Source of the DNA: Mesorhizobium sp. M2D.F.Ca.ET.226.01.1.1 | GTDB taxonomy: Bacteria; Pseudomonadota; Alphaproteobacteria; Rhizobiales; Rhizobiaceae | Length of the DNA: 64,000 bases | Reading direction: 5' to 3' | Assembly (NCBI RefSeq): GCF_004022705.2 | Contig: NZ_RZOY02000004.1 | Coordinates: 62,001 to 126,000 of the forward strand | Shown here: positions 34,414-43,029 of the stretch, piece by piece | Position numbering within the stretch: the stretch's first letter is position 1 | Layout: the number at the start of each line of letters is the position of its first letter | Notes under the pieces: generated by a model | Database searches by the model: none | What the model saw: only the letters and a program-made list of their open reading frames with translations | Told to the model about the DNA's origin: nothing | Program-made: the position numbers and the translations under genes

Positions 34414-35343
34414 TCAGTTGTGCTTCAAGAATTCCCGAACGGCGCTGATTGTCGGTCCGGGAGCCTCTTCCATCAGCCAGTGCCCTGACTCGGGGATGAC
34501 GACCTCGGTCACTTTGGTGGCGGCGTTGCGCATCACGACCGCCTCTGTCTCGCCAAAGGATTTCGCGCCGCCGACGGCGAGCACAGGCATCGGCAATTTC
34601 TTGGCCAGGGCAGCCTGGTTGTCGACTGCGTCCTTACGAATCGATCGGAACTGGGCGAAGGCGGCGCGCATGGCGCCGGGCCTTGCATAGAGTTTCGCGT
34701 AGTGCCGGCGGGTCGCCTCGTCGATTTTCGCCGGCGTGCCCGCGAAGTCGTTCCAGAACCTGTCGAGATAGATGCGTTCGCGGCCGCGCACGAGGCGCTC
34801 CATGTCGGGACCGCCGAAGTCGAAATGCCACAGCCTTGGATCCCGTACGATATCGTTCCAGGGCGGAATGCCCGGCACCGGCGCATCCATGACGACAAGC
34901 TTCTCTGTCTTTTCAGGATAACGGGCCGCGTAGGCGTAAGCGACCATCGTGCCGATATCGTGTCCGATGATGTCGGCGTTCCCGATGCCCAGATGATCGA
35001 GCACGGCCCGGATGTCGGCGGCCTGGTTCCATTTTTCGTAGCCGCTCTCCGGGATCGAGGAAAGCCCCATGCCGCGCAGATCGGGAACGATGACGGTATG
35101 ATCCGTGGCAAGGTCGAGAGCCAGCGGCTTCCACATGTCGCCGGTGTCGCCAAATCCGTGGATCAGCACCACGGCCGGCCCCGATCCGCCGATGCGCGCA
35201 TAGATTTTGGCGCCGTTCGCGGTCACCATTTCCGTGTGGAAACCCGGAAAGGTGCCGCCTTCCGCGTGAGCAGTCATCGGCGCTGACATTGCCAGGAACA
35301 ACGAGAGCGCCATCACCTTGCCGAGCATCTTTCCTCTCACCAT
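34414..35343 (-). CDS. Exported alpha/beta hydrolase with Asp nucleophile
   Basis: Periplasmic hydrolase of 309 residues. Signal peptide about 1-27 (ends AHA). Motifs: VLIHGFGDTGDMWKPLA, nucleophile elbow IGHDIGT with Asp129, VPDLRGMG and a late PESGHWLMEE histidine (about 289). An Asp nucleophile points to the epoxide hydrolase/haloacid or haloalkane dehalogenase group; the secreted form recalls the Cif-type epoxide hydrolases. It is divergent from a TetR regulator with a long perfect inverted repeat between them, an arrangement also known for cif. ATG 35328 is an alternative start. Confidence 0.87.
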   Translation of the reverse strand: MVRGKMLGKVMALSLFLAMSAPMTAHAEGGTFPGFHTEMVTANGAKIYARIGGSGPAVVLIHGFGDTGDMWKPLALDLATDHTVIVPDLRGMGLSSIPESGYEKWNQAADIRAVLDHLGIGNADIIGHDIGTMVAYAYAARYPEKTEKLVVMDAPVPGIPPWNDIVRDPRLWHFDFGGPDMERLVRGRERIYLDRFWNDFAGTPAKIDEATRRHYAKLYARPGAMRAAFAQFRSIRKDAVDNQAALAKKLPMPVLAVGGAKSFGETEAVVMRNAATKVTEVVIPESGHWLMEEAPGPTISAVREFLKHN

Positions 35344-35362
35344 CTCACCTCATAGGATCCGA

Positions 35363-35386
35363 AATGTAGAACGATCATTCTACATT
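35363..35386. promoter_or_regulatory. TetR operator between hydrolase and regulator
   Basis: Perfect inverted repeat AATGTAGAA-CGATCA-TTCTACATT in the 81-bp divergent promoter region. Length and position are typical of a TetR operator controlling both genes. Confidence 0.75.
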
Positions 35387-35424
35387 AGGCAAGCACTGTT
35401 ATGAAGGCGAGTCGGAGAGTTGAT

Positions 35425-36018
35425 ATGGGAGCAGGACGACCACGCGAGTTCGACATCGATCAGGCGCTCGACCGTGCGGTGCAGCTCTTCTGGCGCCATG
35501 GCTACGAGGGGACTTCAATTGCCGACCTCACCGAAGCGCTCGGCATCACCCGCGCCAGCCTCTACGCCGCCTTCGGCAGCAAGGAGGCCTTGTTCCAGCG
35601 CGTCATGGATCGCTATGAGAGCCGGGCCGGCGGTTACAGGCAGGCGGCCCAGCAAGCCTCCGCCCTTGAGGACGCAATCAGACTCCTGATGACCGGGCCT
35701 GTCGAGCTGCACGGAGACAGCCGCAATCCGCAAGGCTGTCTGGGCGTCCAAGGAGCGCTGTCTGTCAGCCCGATTTCGCAGGCGGTCAGAGGCGATTTGG
35801 CCGCTCGGCGTCGCCGCGGGGAGGCAGGCATTCTAAAACGACTGCAGCGCGCACAGGCTGAGGGCGAGTTGCCGGCCAGCGCGCAACCCGCGGATCTCGC
35901 CCGGTACCTTTCCGCGCTGATATACGGAATGGCGATATTGTCGGCTGATGGGGCGAACAAGAAGGAATTGGAAGCTGTCGCGGATATCGCTTTTCGGGGC
36001 TGGCCGAACGTTCGTTAG
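35425..36018 (+). CDS. TetR-family regulator (AcrR-like)
   Basis: Regulator of 197 residues from ATG 35425. GGAGAG precedes this start and the sequence MGAGRPREFDIDQALDRAV opens as usual for this subgroup. HTH at about 30-60 (TSIADLTEALGITRASLYAAFGSKEALF class). The C-terminal ligand domain contains GCLGVQGALSVSP, as in many AcrR-like repressors of stress genes. It probably represses the divergent hydrolase gene through the palindrome at 35363-35386, and may respond to the substrate of that hydrolase. Confidence 0.9.
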   Translation: MGAGRPREFDIDQALDRAVQLFWRHGYEGTSIADLTEALGITRASLYAAFGSKEALFQRVMDRYESRAGGYRQAAQQASALEDAIRLLMTGPVELHGDSRNPQGCLGVQGALSVSPISQAVRGDLAARRRRGEAGILKRLQRAQAEGELPASAQPADLARYLSALIYGMAILSADGANKKELEAVADIAFRGWPNVR

Positions 36019-36135
36019 GCGACGGCGATTGTATGAACCCGTAGCGGCATAGGAACACTGCCGCGACTCGTGGCCTAGGACACCTCTCCTGCCCAGACGG
36101 CATTCCAACCGCTTGTCCGGCGGAAGTGTCCGTTG

Positions 36136-36171
36136 ACATATATGCAAAACAGATATATGTAATTTGCATAT
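36136..36171. promoter_or_regulatory. NrtR-type operator candidate
   Basis: Two overlapping inverted repeats just upstream of the Nudix regulator start: ACATATAT/ATATATGT (36136-36143 with 36153-36160) and ATATGCAAA/TTTGCATAT (36140-36148 with 36163-36171). This AT-rich pair in GC-rich DNA lies 12-47 bp before ATG 36183 and is the natural site for autoregulation. Confidence 0.55.
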
Positions 36172-36182
36172 TAGGGTATGCG

Positions 36183-36914
36183 ATGAACGAGACCGATCTC
36201 CTCAAAGACTACGACCCGAGCGCCTTCCAGCGGCCGTCGGTGGCGGTCGACCTTGTGCTGCTCGGCATCCGCGCAGGCCGGCCGACCGTGCTGCTGGTCA
36301 AGCGCGATCAGCTTCCGCATGCGGGGCGCTGGGCGCTGCCGGGCGGTTTCGTCGGCATCGACGAGTCCCTCGACGCGGCCGCCGCGCGCGTGCTGCGCGA
36401 AAAAGCTGGAATGGCCGAGGCGCATCTCGAACAGCTCTACACGTTCGGCGCGGTGGATCGCGATCCGCGCATGCGCATCATCAGCGTCGCCTATCTGGCG
36501 CTGCTCACGGAGCGGGTCTTCGACGCGGCGCTCGCCGCGAAGCCCGCGCTGCTGCCGGCCGCGATCCATGTGCCCTGGGCCGGAGAGAGCGGTGGGCCGG
36601 TCGATGTGCTTGCGCCTCAAGGCGAAAAACTGACGCTCGCCTTCGATCATGCCGCCATCCTGGCGATGGCTATGCTCAGGCTGCGCGGCAAGCTCGATTA
36701 TTCCGATGTCGCCTTCGCGCTGCTGCCCGAACTCTTCACATTGCGGCAGCTGCAAGACGTGCATGAGGCGATCCTGGGCACGTCGCTCAACAAGCCGGCC
36801 TTCCGCCGGCGCCAGCTCGACAGAGGATGGCTCGCGGCAACCGGCGCATATGAATCGGGCGCCGCTTTCCGCCCAGCTGAGCTTTATCGTTTCCAACCTT
36901 CCACGGCCGATTGA
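36183..36914 (+). CDS. NrtR-like Nudix transcription regulator
   Basis: Protein of 243 residues: Nudix fold (about 15-150) plus C-terminal winged helix (about 165-240, FTLRQLQDVHEAILGTSLNK). The Nudix box at 55-77 (GFVGIDESLDAAAARVLREK) is degenerate: the REUXEE core is RVLREK, so hydrolysis is probably lost and the domain senses a ligand. NrtR proteins bind ADP-ribose-type NAD metabolites and repress NAD genes. Palindromes just upstream support autoregulation. The next two genes follow within 13 and 10 bp on the same strand, an SPFH protein and a diverged NAD-kinase-like protein, so the ligand may again be NAD-related. Confidence 0.87.
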   Translation: MNETDLLKDYDPSAFQRPSVAVDLVLLGIRAGRPTVLLVKRDQLPHAGRWALPGGFVGIDESLDAAAARVLREKAGMAEAHLEQLYTFGAVDRDPRMRIISVAYLALLTERVFDAALAAKPALLPAAIHVPWAGESGGPVDVLAPQGEKLTLAFDHAAILAMAMLRLRGKLDYSDVAFALLPELFTLRQLQDVHEAILGTSLNKPAFRRRQLDRGWLAATGAYESGAAFRPAELYRFQPSTAD

Positions 36915-36927
36915 GGGAGAGACCACC

Positions 36928-37911
36928 ATGGCCACCATTCGCAGTTTCGGCTTCATCGCCCAGCTTCGCAGTGAGGCAAGCAGCCACGTCATCCGCCACC
37001 GCAACGGCCGGGCGATCGAAAGCGGCCGCGGCCTGGTCTTCTGGTTCGTGCCCGAGACCGCCAGCATCGCCGAGCTGCCGATGGACGACCGCGAGATGAC
37101 GCTCTTCGTCAAGGGCCGCAGCCAGGATTTCCAGACCGTCGCCGTGCAGGGCACGATCGGCTGGCATGTCGTCGATCCGGCGCGGCTCGCCGAGCGCGTC
37201 GATTTCAGCATCGATCTCAGGACCGGCAAGCTGCGCGGCGAACCGATCGAAAAAATCCAGGCCCGCATTGCCGGCATCGCCAACCAGGCGGTGCAGCAAT
37301 ATCTCGGCCAGGCCCCGGTGCGCACGCTGCTCGATGCCGGCCCGGCGCCCTTGCGCGAGCGGCTGCAGGCCCTGGTCGCGACCGATCCAGCGCTGACCGA
37401 CATCGGCGTCGCTGCCGTGGCGGTCAGGCTCACCAATCTGACGCCGACCAGCGAGCTCGAGCGTGCCCTGCAGACACCGACCTTCGAGGCGCTGCAGCAG
37501 AAGGCCGATGAGGCGACTTTCCAGCGCCGAGCGCTTGCCGTCGAGAAGGAGCGCGCCATTGCCGAGAACGAGCTGGCGAACAAGACCGAGCTGGCGCGGC
37601 GCGAGAAGCTCCTGATTGCCGAAGAGGCGGAGAACGCCCGCAACCGCGCCGCCGGCGCAGCCGAAGCCCAGCAGATCGAAGCCGGTGCCGAGGCCGAGCG
37701 TATCCGCGCCATCGAAGGCGCCAAGGTGGAAGCCGAACGGCAGCACATCGCCATCTATCGCGATTTGCCGCCCGCGATCCTGCTTGGCCTTGCCGCGCAG
37801 CAGTTTGCCGGCAAGCTGGACAAGATCGAGCACGTCAACGTCACGCCCGACCTGCTTGCCACGCTGCTTGGCGAGTTCCGCAAGGGTCAGGCGGTGATCG
37901 AGGCCCGGTGA
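36928..37911 (+). CDS. SPFH/band-7 domain protein, apparently soluble
   Basis: Protein of 327 residues. The SPFH (stomatin/flotillin) core is about residues 10-190, with FVKGRSQDFQTVAVQGTIGW and AVRLTNLTPTSELERALQTP. A long Ala/Glu/Arg coiled coil (about 190-270) and a short C-terminal domain follow (YRDLPPAILLGLAAQQFAGK). Most SPFH proteins have an N-terminal membrane anchor; none is seen here, so it may form soluble or peripheral oligomers. GAGGGAGAG precedes ATG 36928. The middle position in the NrtR-SPFH-NADK-like operon is the main clue to function. Confidence 0.85.
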   Translation: MATIRSFGFIAQLRSEASSHVIRHRNGRAIESGRGLVFWFVPETASIAELPMDDREMTLFVKGRSQDFQTVAVQGTIGWHVVDPARLAERVDFSIDLRTGKLRGEPIEKIQARIAGIANQAVQQYLGQAPVRTLLDAGPAPLRERLQALVATDPALTDIGVAAVAVRLTNLTPTSELERALQTPTFEALQQKADEATFQRRALAVEKERAIAENELANKTELARREKLLIAEEAENARNRAAGAAEAQQIEAGAEAERIRAIEGAKVEAERQHIAIYRDLPPAILLGLAAQQFAGKLDKIEHVNVTPDLLATLLGEFRKGQAVIEAR

Positions 37912-37921
37912 GGGAACGGAC

Positions 37922-38818
37922 ATGGCCGCGAACCGACCCCGCGCGGTCTTCGTGACGCGCGAGACCGACTACGAGCTGCTGATCGCGCGTCACGCGACGC
38001 GCGGCCAGGCCCGCTTCTTCCTCGAGACGCGCGGCCAGCGGCTGGAGGACGTCGAGGCCCGGCACGACCGCTTCCACGCGGTGCTGGGCACGGCCCGCGC
38101 CGCGGTGCCCGCCGACTGGCGGCAAACCCTGGTGACGCGCGCCGACCTCAACCGCTTCCTGTTCGCGCCCGACGACGTCATTGTCGCCGTCGGGCAGGAC
38201 GGCCTGGTTGCCAACGTCGCCAAATATCTGAACGGCCAGCCGGTGCTGGGCGTCAATCCGGCGCCGGATCTCTATGATGGCGTCCTGGTGCGCGTCGGCA
38301 TCGGCAGGCTGGCAAAACTGCTTGTCGCCAGCACCGCCGGCGATGTCGACATGGAATCGCGCACCATGGTCCAGGCCGAGCTCGAAGCGGGTGAGATGCT
38401 TCTCGCCCTCAACGAGATCTTCGTCGGCCATCGCAGCCACCAGTCGGCCCGCTACCGCATCGAGGCGGAAGGCGAGGCGGAGGATCACACCTCCAGCGGT
38501 CTCATCGTCGCCTCCGGCACCGGTGCGACCGGCTGGGCGCGCTCGATCATGGAAGCGACGCATCTGGAGCTGTCGCTCGGCCGCGAGGAACATGCGGTCG
38601 GCTTCTGGGTGCGCGAGCCCTTCCCGAGCATCGCCACCGCCACGAAACTGCGTGCCGGAAAGATCGCCGAAAAACCGCTCTTTATCACCTCGCGGATGAA
38701 CGAGGGCGGCGTGATTTTCGCCGACGGCATCGAGCAGGATTTTATCGCCTTCGACTGGGGCAGGCAGGTGCGTCTGTCGCCGGCGTCAAGGGTGCTGCGC
38801 CTGGTCGTCGACCGGTAG
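37922..38818 (+). CDS. Diverged NAD-kinase-like protein
   Basis: Protein of 298 residues with the ATP-NAD kinase/diacylglycerol kinase fold. The usual GGDGT nucleotide loop appears as VAVGQDGLVANVAKYL (G91-G94 reads GQDG), so Gly and Thr are replaced. The NE pair (164-165, ALNEIFVGHRS) and the Gly-rich SSGLIVASGTGATGW (191-205) are kept in modified form. It is therefore a paralogue of NadK, with a changed phosphoryl donor or substrate, or perhaps a non-catalytic binder. It begins 10 bp after the SPFH gene. The GGDGT change makes a plain NAD kinase call unsafe. Confidence 0.75.
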   Translation: MAANRPRAVFVTRETDYELLIARHATRGQARFFLETRGQRLEDVEARHDRFHAVLGTARAAVPADWRQTLVTRADLNRFLFAPDDVIVAVGQDGLVANVAKYLNGQPVLGVNPAPDLYDGVLVRVGIGRLAKLLVASTAGDVDMESRTMVQAELEAGEMLLALNEIFVGHRSHQSARYRIEAEGEAEDHTSSGLIVASGTGATGWARSIMEATHLELSLGREEHAVGFWVREPFPSIATATKLRAGKIAEKPLFITSRMNEGGVIFADGIEQDFIAFDWGRQVRLSPASRVLRLVVDR

Positions 38819-38843
38819 GGCCGGGAGGCGCAGCGCCCGCCAC

Positions 38844-39383
38844 TCAGCTCCTGGCAGCACCGGTCTTCCCGTTGGCGCCGTCGAGCAGCGCGATCAATCC
38901 CTTGAGGATCTCGATCGGCCGCGGCGGGCATCCCGGAATGTGCAGGTCGACAGGCACCACGTCCGACACGCCACCGACCACAGCGTAGCTGCCGGCGAAA
39001 CAGCCGCCATCCTTGGCGCAATCGCCCAATGCAACCACCCATTTCGGGTTGGGTGTCGCCTCATAAGTCCGCTTCAGCGCCTCGCGCATGTTCTTGGTGA
39101 CCGGCCCGGTGACCATCAGAACGTCGGCATGGCGCGGCGAGGCGACGAAGCGGAAGCCGAAGCGCTCTATGTCGTAAAAGGCATTGTTGAGCGCGTGCAT
39201 CTCCAGCTCGCAGCCATTGCAGGACCCGGCGTCGACCGCGCGGATCGACAGGCTCCGGCCGAGTTTCCTGCGAGCCATGCCGTCGAGCGCGAGCGCCAGC
39301 TCGTCGACGGCAGCATTGCTGGCTCGTGGCGGGCGTTCCGTCAGGGGCGGGCGGATCAGGCTTTCGAAGAGCAGTTTTCGCAT
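38844..39383 (-). CDS. hyfI: Hyf/Ehr small subunit (NuoB-like Fe-S protein)
   Basis: Subunit of 179 residues of the NuoB/hydrogenase-4 small-subunit family, carrying the terminal [4Fe-4S] cluster next to the large subunit. The four usual ligands are visible: C55 and C58 (AGSCNGCE), C122 (LGDCAKDGGC) and C152 (IPGCPPRP). It is the last gene of the minus-strand hyfBCEFGI cluster, starting 4 bp after hyfG. No HyfA- or HyfH-like ferredoxin subunit follows, so electrons must reach this cluster from another partner. Confidence 0.88.
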   Translation of the reverse strand: MRKLLFESLIRPPLTERPPRASNAAVDELALALDGMARRKLGRSLSIRAVDAGSCNGCELEMHALNNAFYDIERFGFRFVASPRHADVLMVTGPVTKNMREALKRTYEATPNPKWVVALGDCAKDGGCFAGSYAVVGGVSDVVPVDLHIPGCPPRPIEILKGLIALLDGANGKTGAARS

Positions 39384-39387
39384 GGTT

Positions 39388-40914
39388 TTACAGGTCGTGG
39401 CCGGAATAGGAGCAGTTGAACGATTTGTTGCAGAGCGGGAAATCGGCGACGATGTTGCCTTCGATCGCCGCTTCCAGCAGCGGCCACTGGAACCATGATG
39501 GGTCGCGCAAGTGGCAGCGCTCGATCAGGCCGTCCTCGCCGATGCGCAGCCAGGCAAGGATGTCGCCGCGAAAACCCTCGACCAGCGCCATGCCCTCGCG
39601 CGGCCCCTCTGGCGCTGCGGCCTCGACGAGGGTCGGGCCGGCGGGCAGCCGCCCGAGAATCTGCTCGACCAGCGACAGGCTTTGCTCGACCTCCCGCACG
39701 CGGATCCAGACGCGCGCGTTGACGTCGCCCTCCTGCAGCACCGGCACATCGAAGGTAAGCTGGTCATAGGGGGCGTAAGCAAGATCGCGCCGCGCGTCGA
39801 AATCGCGGCCGGAAGCCCGGCCCACATAGCCGCCGGCGGCATATTGCCGGGCAAGCTCGCCCTTGAGCCGGCCCGTCGCCACCGTCCGGTCCTGCAGCGA
39901 GGCGGTATTGTCGTAGAGTTCCACCAGATGCGGGAAGCGCCGCCGGATCTCCGCGACCAGCGATCGGATGGCATCCGTCCCCGCCTCGTTCGGATCGCTT
40001 GCCGTGCCGCCGGGCAGGATGCGGTCGCGCATCAGGCGATGGCCGAAGGCGGTATCGGCGGCGCGCAAAACGCGCTCGCGCAACACGCCGCAATGCGCGT
40101 GCATGATCGCGAAGGCGGCGTCGTTGCAGATGGCGCCGATGTCGCCGAGGTGATTGGCCAGGCGCTCCAGCTCGGCCATCAGCGCCCGCAGCCAGATCGC
40201 ACGCGGCGGCGGCGCGACGCCGAGCGCCGCCTCGACCGCGCGGGCGAAGGCCAGCGAATAGGCGACCGTACTGTCGCCTGACGTCCTGCCCGCCAGCTTG
40301 GCGGCACGTTCGATGGGCGCTCCCGCCATCAGGCTTTCAATGCCCTTGTGAACATAACCCAGCCGCTCCTCCAGCCGCACCACCGTTTCGCCGCCCGCCG
40401 TGAAGCGAAAATGCCCCGGCTCGATAATGCCGGCATGCACCGGCCCGACCGGAATCTGGTGGAGGTTCTCGCCCTCCGCCGTCAGGAAGCGGTAGGAGGG
40501 GGCGACCGCCGGCACGCCGGGCCGCGCCGTCAGCGGGTGGCTGATGCCCCACTGGCCATGGTCGAGCCAGCGCCTTGTATCGGGAAGGCCTTGCGGCGCC
40601 AGCCCGAAAAGATCCGCCCCGGCGCGTTCCAGCCGCAGGGCCGGCGGGTGATACTGGCCGATCGACGGGTAGCGGCCGCCTCGGCAGTCCAGGCTGATCA
40701 CGCCGATGCCCTGCGCTTCGTCGAGGAGCGCCATGTGCACTTTGCCCGGCTCTCCCCACAGGCCGAGCAGGCTCCAGCGTCCGGCGACTAGCTGCTCGAC
40801 GGCGAGGTTCCAGGCCTTCGGGGCGACCACAGCGCGCCGCCAGGGCGCGTGATGTTCGACCTGGCGGTCGGCCTCGATGAGATCGGCGAGCGCGGGCATG
40901 TTTTTCCTGCTCAT
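39388..40914 (-). CDS. hyfG: Hyf/Ehr large subunit (NuoCD-like), nickel site lost
   Basis: Subunit of 508 residues: an N-terminal NuoC-like part (about 30-140) fused to a NuoD-like large subunit. In true NiFe enzymes the proximal motif is RxCGxC. Here the matching place reads R210-TSGDST (both cysteines are Ser, S212 and S215). The C-terminal DPCxxC is replaced by FNCSYSG. The subunit can therefore not hold a NiFe centre as usual and is better placed with energy-converting hydrogenase-related (Ehr) complexes. Kept core features are GPVHAGIIEPGHFRF and LGYVHKGIESLMAG. ATG 40914 (MSRKNMPAL) follows hyfF by 4 bp; ATG 40899 is an alternative. Confidence 0.88.
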   Translation of the reverse strand: MSRKNMPALADLIEADRQVEHHAPWRRAVVAPKAWNLAVEQLVAGRWSLLGLWGEPGKVHMALLDEAQGIGVISLDCRGGRYPSIGQYHPPALRLERAGADLFGLAPQGLPDTRRWLDHGQWGISHPLTARPGVPAVAPSYRFLTAEGENLHQIPVGPVHAGIIEPGHFRFTAGGETVVRLEERLGYVHKGIESLMAGAPIERAAKLAGRTSGDSTVAYSLAFARAVEAALGVAPPPRAIWLRALMAELERLANHLGDIGAICNDAAFAIMHAHCGVLRERVLRAADTAFGHRLMRDRILPGGTASDPNEAGTDAIRSLVAEIRRRFPHLVELYDNTASLQDRTVATGRLKGELARQYAAGGYVGRASGRDFDARRDLAYAPYDQLTFDVPVLQEGDVNARVWIRVREVEQSLSLVEQILGRLPAGPTLVEAAAPEGPREGMALVEGFRGDILAWLRIGEDGLIERCHLRDPSWFQWPLLEAAIEGNIVADFPLCNKSFNCSYSGHDL

Positions 40915-40918
40915 GCGC

Positions 40919-42370
40919 CTACCCCAGGATCCCGGCGACATGCTGGAACCACGCCACCAGCGGCGCCGGCAGGTAGATGCCGGCGGCAAACACCAAAGCG
41001 AGGTGCGAATACATCGGCACATAGGACGCCTCGACCGGCGCCATGCCGCCGCGCGGCTCGCCAAAGGCGACGCCGGTCAGCCGCAGCAGCAGCGCCCCGA
41101 AGGCGATGAGCAGCCCGAACACCAGCGGGATCGCCAGCCACGGATGCCTGGCGAAGGTCGAGCTGACGACCAGGAACTCGCTCATGAAGATGCCGAGTGG
41201 CGGCAGGCCGGCGATGGCGACGACGCCGATCACCAGCGCCCAGCCAAGCCCGGGATGGCTTTCGGTCAGGCCCCTGATCTCGGAGATACGCTGCGTGCCC
41301 TTGACCTGCGCGATATGGCCGACGGCGAAGAAGATCGCCGATTTGGTCAGGCTGTGCATGACCATGTGCAGCAGGCCGGCGAAGTTGGCGAGCGGACCGC
41401 CCATGCCGAAGGCGAAGACGATGATGCCCATGTGCTCGATCGACGAATAAGCGAACAGGCGTTTGATGTCGCGGCGGCGGTAGAGCATGAAGGCCGCGAA
41501 AATCAGCGAGGTCAGTCCCATCGTGACCATCAGCGGCCCCGGCCCGATCGCTTCGGGGCTCGCGGCAAGCAGAAGCTTGAAGCGCAGCAGGGCGTAGAGT
41601 GCGACGTTGAGCAGCAGGCCCGACAGCACCGCCGAGATCGGCGTCGGGCCCTCGGCATGCGCATCGGGCAGCCACGCATGCAAGGGGGCAAGGCCGACCT
41701 TCGTGCCGTAGCCGAGCAGCAGGAAGATGAAAGCGACGCTGAGCAGAGCGGGGTCGAAACGCGCCGCCTTTTCGATCAGCACCGACCAGACCATGGCATT
41801 GGTCCCCTCGCCGACGACTGGCTGCGCGGCCATGTAGACAAGGATGGTGCCGAACAGGGCCAGCGCGATGCCGACGCTGCCGAGGATGAAATACTTCCAG
41901 GCCGCCTCCAGCGCCTCATGCGTGCGGTAGATGCCGACCATCAGCACGGTGGTCAGCGTGGCGAGTTCCACCGCGACCCACATCAGGCCGATATTGTTCG
42001 ACACGAAGGCCAGGTTCATGCCGAACATCATGATCTGGTACATCGCGTGGTAGAAGCGCAGGTTCGGCGCGGTCAGCCGGCCGGTATCGAGTTCATGTGC
42101 GATATAGGACGCGCTGAACACGCTGGTAGTGAAGCCGACGAATGTGTTGAGCACGATGAAGACGATGTTGAGGTCGTCGACCAGCAGATATTGTCCCGGC
42201 GCCGGTCGCTCGGTGACGAACAGCGACAGCGCCGCGAGCAAGGTGAGCAGGCTGGCAATGACGTTCACGAGGGCCGTCATCTTGTAGTTCGGCAAGGCCG
42301 CCAGGATGGCAGCGGCGGCGGCCGGAATGAAAAGGATCGCGGCCACGGCGTCGAAGGAAAATGCGCTCAC
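40919..42370 (-). CDS. hyfF: Hyf/Ehr membrane subunit HyfF (NuoN/L-like)
   Basis: Antiporter-type membrane subunit of 483 residues, about 14 helices, of the NuoL/M/N family. Conserved pieces: FGMNLAFVSNNIGLMWVAVELATL with the Glu of TM5, KVGLAPLHAWLPDAHAEGP with the loop Lys/His, and YSSIEHMGIIVFAFGMGG. These residues carry out proton or sodium movement in complex I. GTG 42370 overlaps the hyfE stop (GTGA). It could pump ions using electron transfer through HyfG/HyfI. Confidence 0.88.
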   Translation of the reverse strand: MSAFSFDAVAAILFIPAAAAAILAALPNYKMTALVNVIASLLTLLAALSLFVTERPAPGQYLLVDDLNIVFIVLNTFVGFTTSVFSASYIAHELDTGRLTAPNLRFYHAMYQIMMFGMNLAFVSNNIGLMWVAVELATLTTVLMVGIYRTHEALEAAWKYFILGSVGIALALFGTILVYMAAQPVVGEGTNAMVWSVLIEKAARFDPALLSVAFIFLLLGYGTKVGLAPLHAWLPDAHAEGPTPISAVLSGLLLNVALYALLRFKLLLAASPEAIGPGPLMVTMGLTSLIFAAFMLYRRRDIKRLFAYSSIEHMGIIVFAFGMGGPLANFAGLLHMVMHSLTKSAIFFAVGHIAQVKGTQRISEIRGLTESHPGLGWALVIGVVAIAGLPPLGIFMSEFLVVSSTFARHPWLAIPLVFGLLIAFGALLLRLTGVAFGEPRGGMAPVEASYVPMYSHLALVFAAGIYLPAPLVAWFQHVAGILG

Positions 42371-43029
42371 CGGCGTTCTCCCCGGTAGTCGTCGAGCGCG
42401 CCGATATCGACCGAATCGAACCGTTCGCGGATGCGGAACAGGAAGACGCCGATGACGATGAAGGCGATCAGGATCGAGAAGGCGACGCTGATCTCGACGA
42501 CCAGCGGCATGCCCTTGGCGCCGGTGGCGGCCAGCACCAGGCCGTTCTCCAGTGACATGAAGCCGACGACCTGGCTGACGGCGTTGCGCCTTGTCACCAT
42601 CACCAGCAGCCCCAAAAGGATGATCGACAGCGCGAAGGCGAGATCCTCGCGGGCGAGCGGGTCGGCCTCCGGCGTCACCCGAAGCATCAGCACCATGGAG
42701 AGCGTCACCAGCCCGATGCCGGCAAGCATGGTCGGGCCGATGCCGACGGCTGTCTCGATGTCGCGGTGGATGCCGAGCCGCTGGATGATGCGATGCAGGC
42801 CGACGGGAATGACGATCGCCTTAAAGACCAGCGCTATCGCCGCGGTGATGTAAAGATGATGCGCGTCCTGGATATAGGCCTGCCAGGCCACCGACAGCGC
42901 CAGCACGACCGCATGCAGCGCAAAGACGTTGATCAGCGCGAACAGGCGATCCTGGTAGAGCATCATGAAGGAGATCAGCACCAGGCTGCCGGCGAGCAGA
43001 TGGGCGATGTCGAAGGTAAGACCGTTCAT
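42367..43029 (-). CDS. hyfE: Hyf membrane subunit HyfE (NuoK/MrpC-like)
   Basis: Membrane subunit of 220 residues with about 6-7 helices, in the HyfE family (related to NuoK/MrpC). Recognisable parts are AVGIGPTMLAGIGLVTLSMVL and QVVGFMSLENGLVLAATGAKG with the Glu in the membrane. It overlaps hyfC and hyfF by a few bases, so all are translated together. ATG 43029 is chosen; a GTG codon immediately before it is possible. Confidence 0.86.
   Translation of the reverse strand: MNGLTFDIAHLLAGSLVLISFMMLYQDRLFALINVFALHAVVLALSVAWQAYIQDAHHLYITAAIALVFKAIVIPVGLHRIIQRLGIHRDIETAVGIGPTMLAGIGLVTLSMVLMLRVTPEADPLAREDLAFALSIILLGLLVMVTRRNAVSQVVGFMSLENGLVLAATGAKGMPLVVEISVAFSILIAFIVIGVFLFRIRERFDSVDIGALDDYRGERR

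Noticed and set aside
20660..36018. tRNA-Arg-linked genomic island
   Set aside because: The content looks accessory, but no integrase, transposase or repeat of the tRNA 3' end was found, so an island is not claimed.
37922..38818. Calling the third gene of the NrtR operon a standard NAD kinase (nadK)
   Set aside because: The GGDGT loop is altered to GQDGL, so activity cannot be assumed.
40877..42388. 503-codon plus-strand frame opposite hyfF
   Set aside because: Antisense shadow of a membrane-protein gene, rich in Asp/His/Gln, without domain signs.
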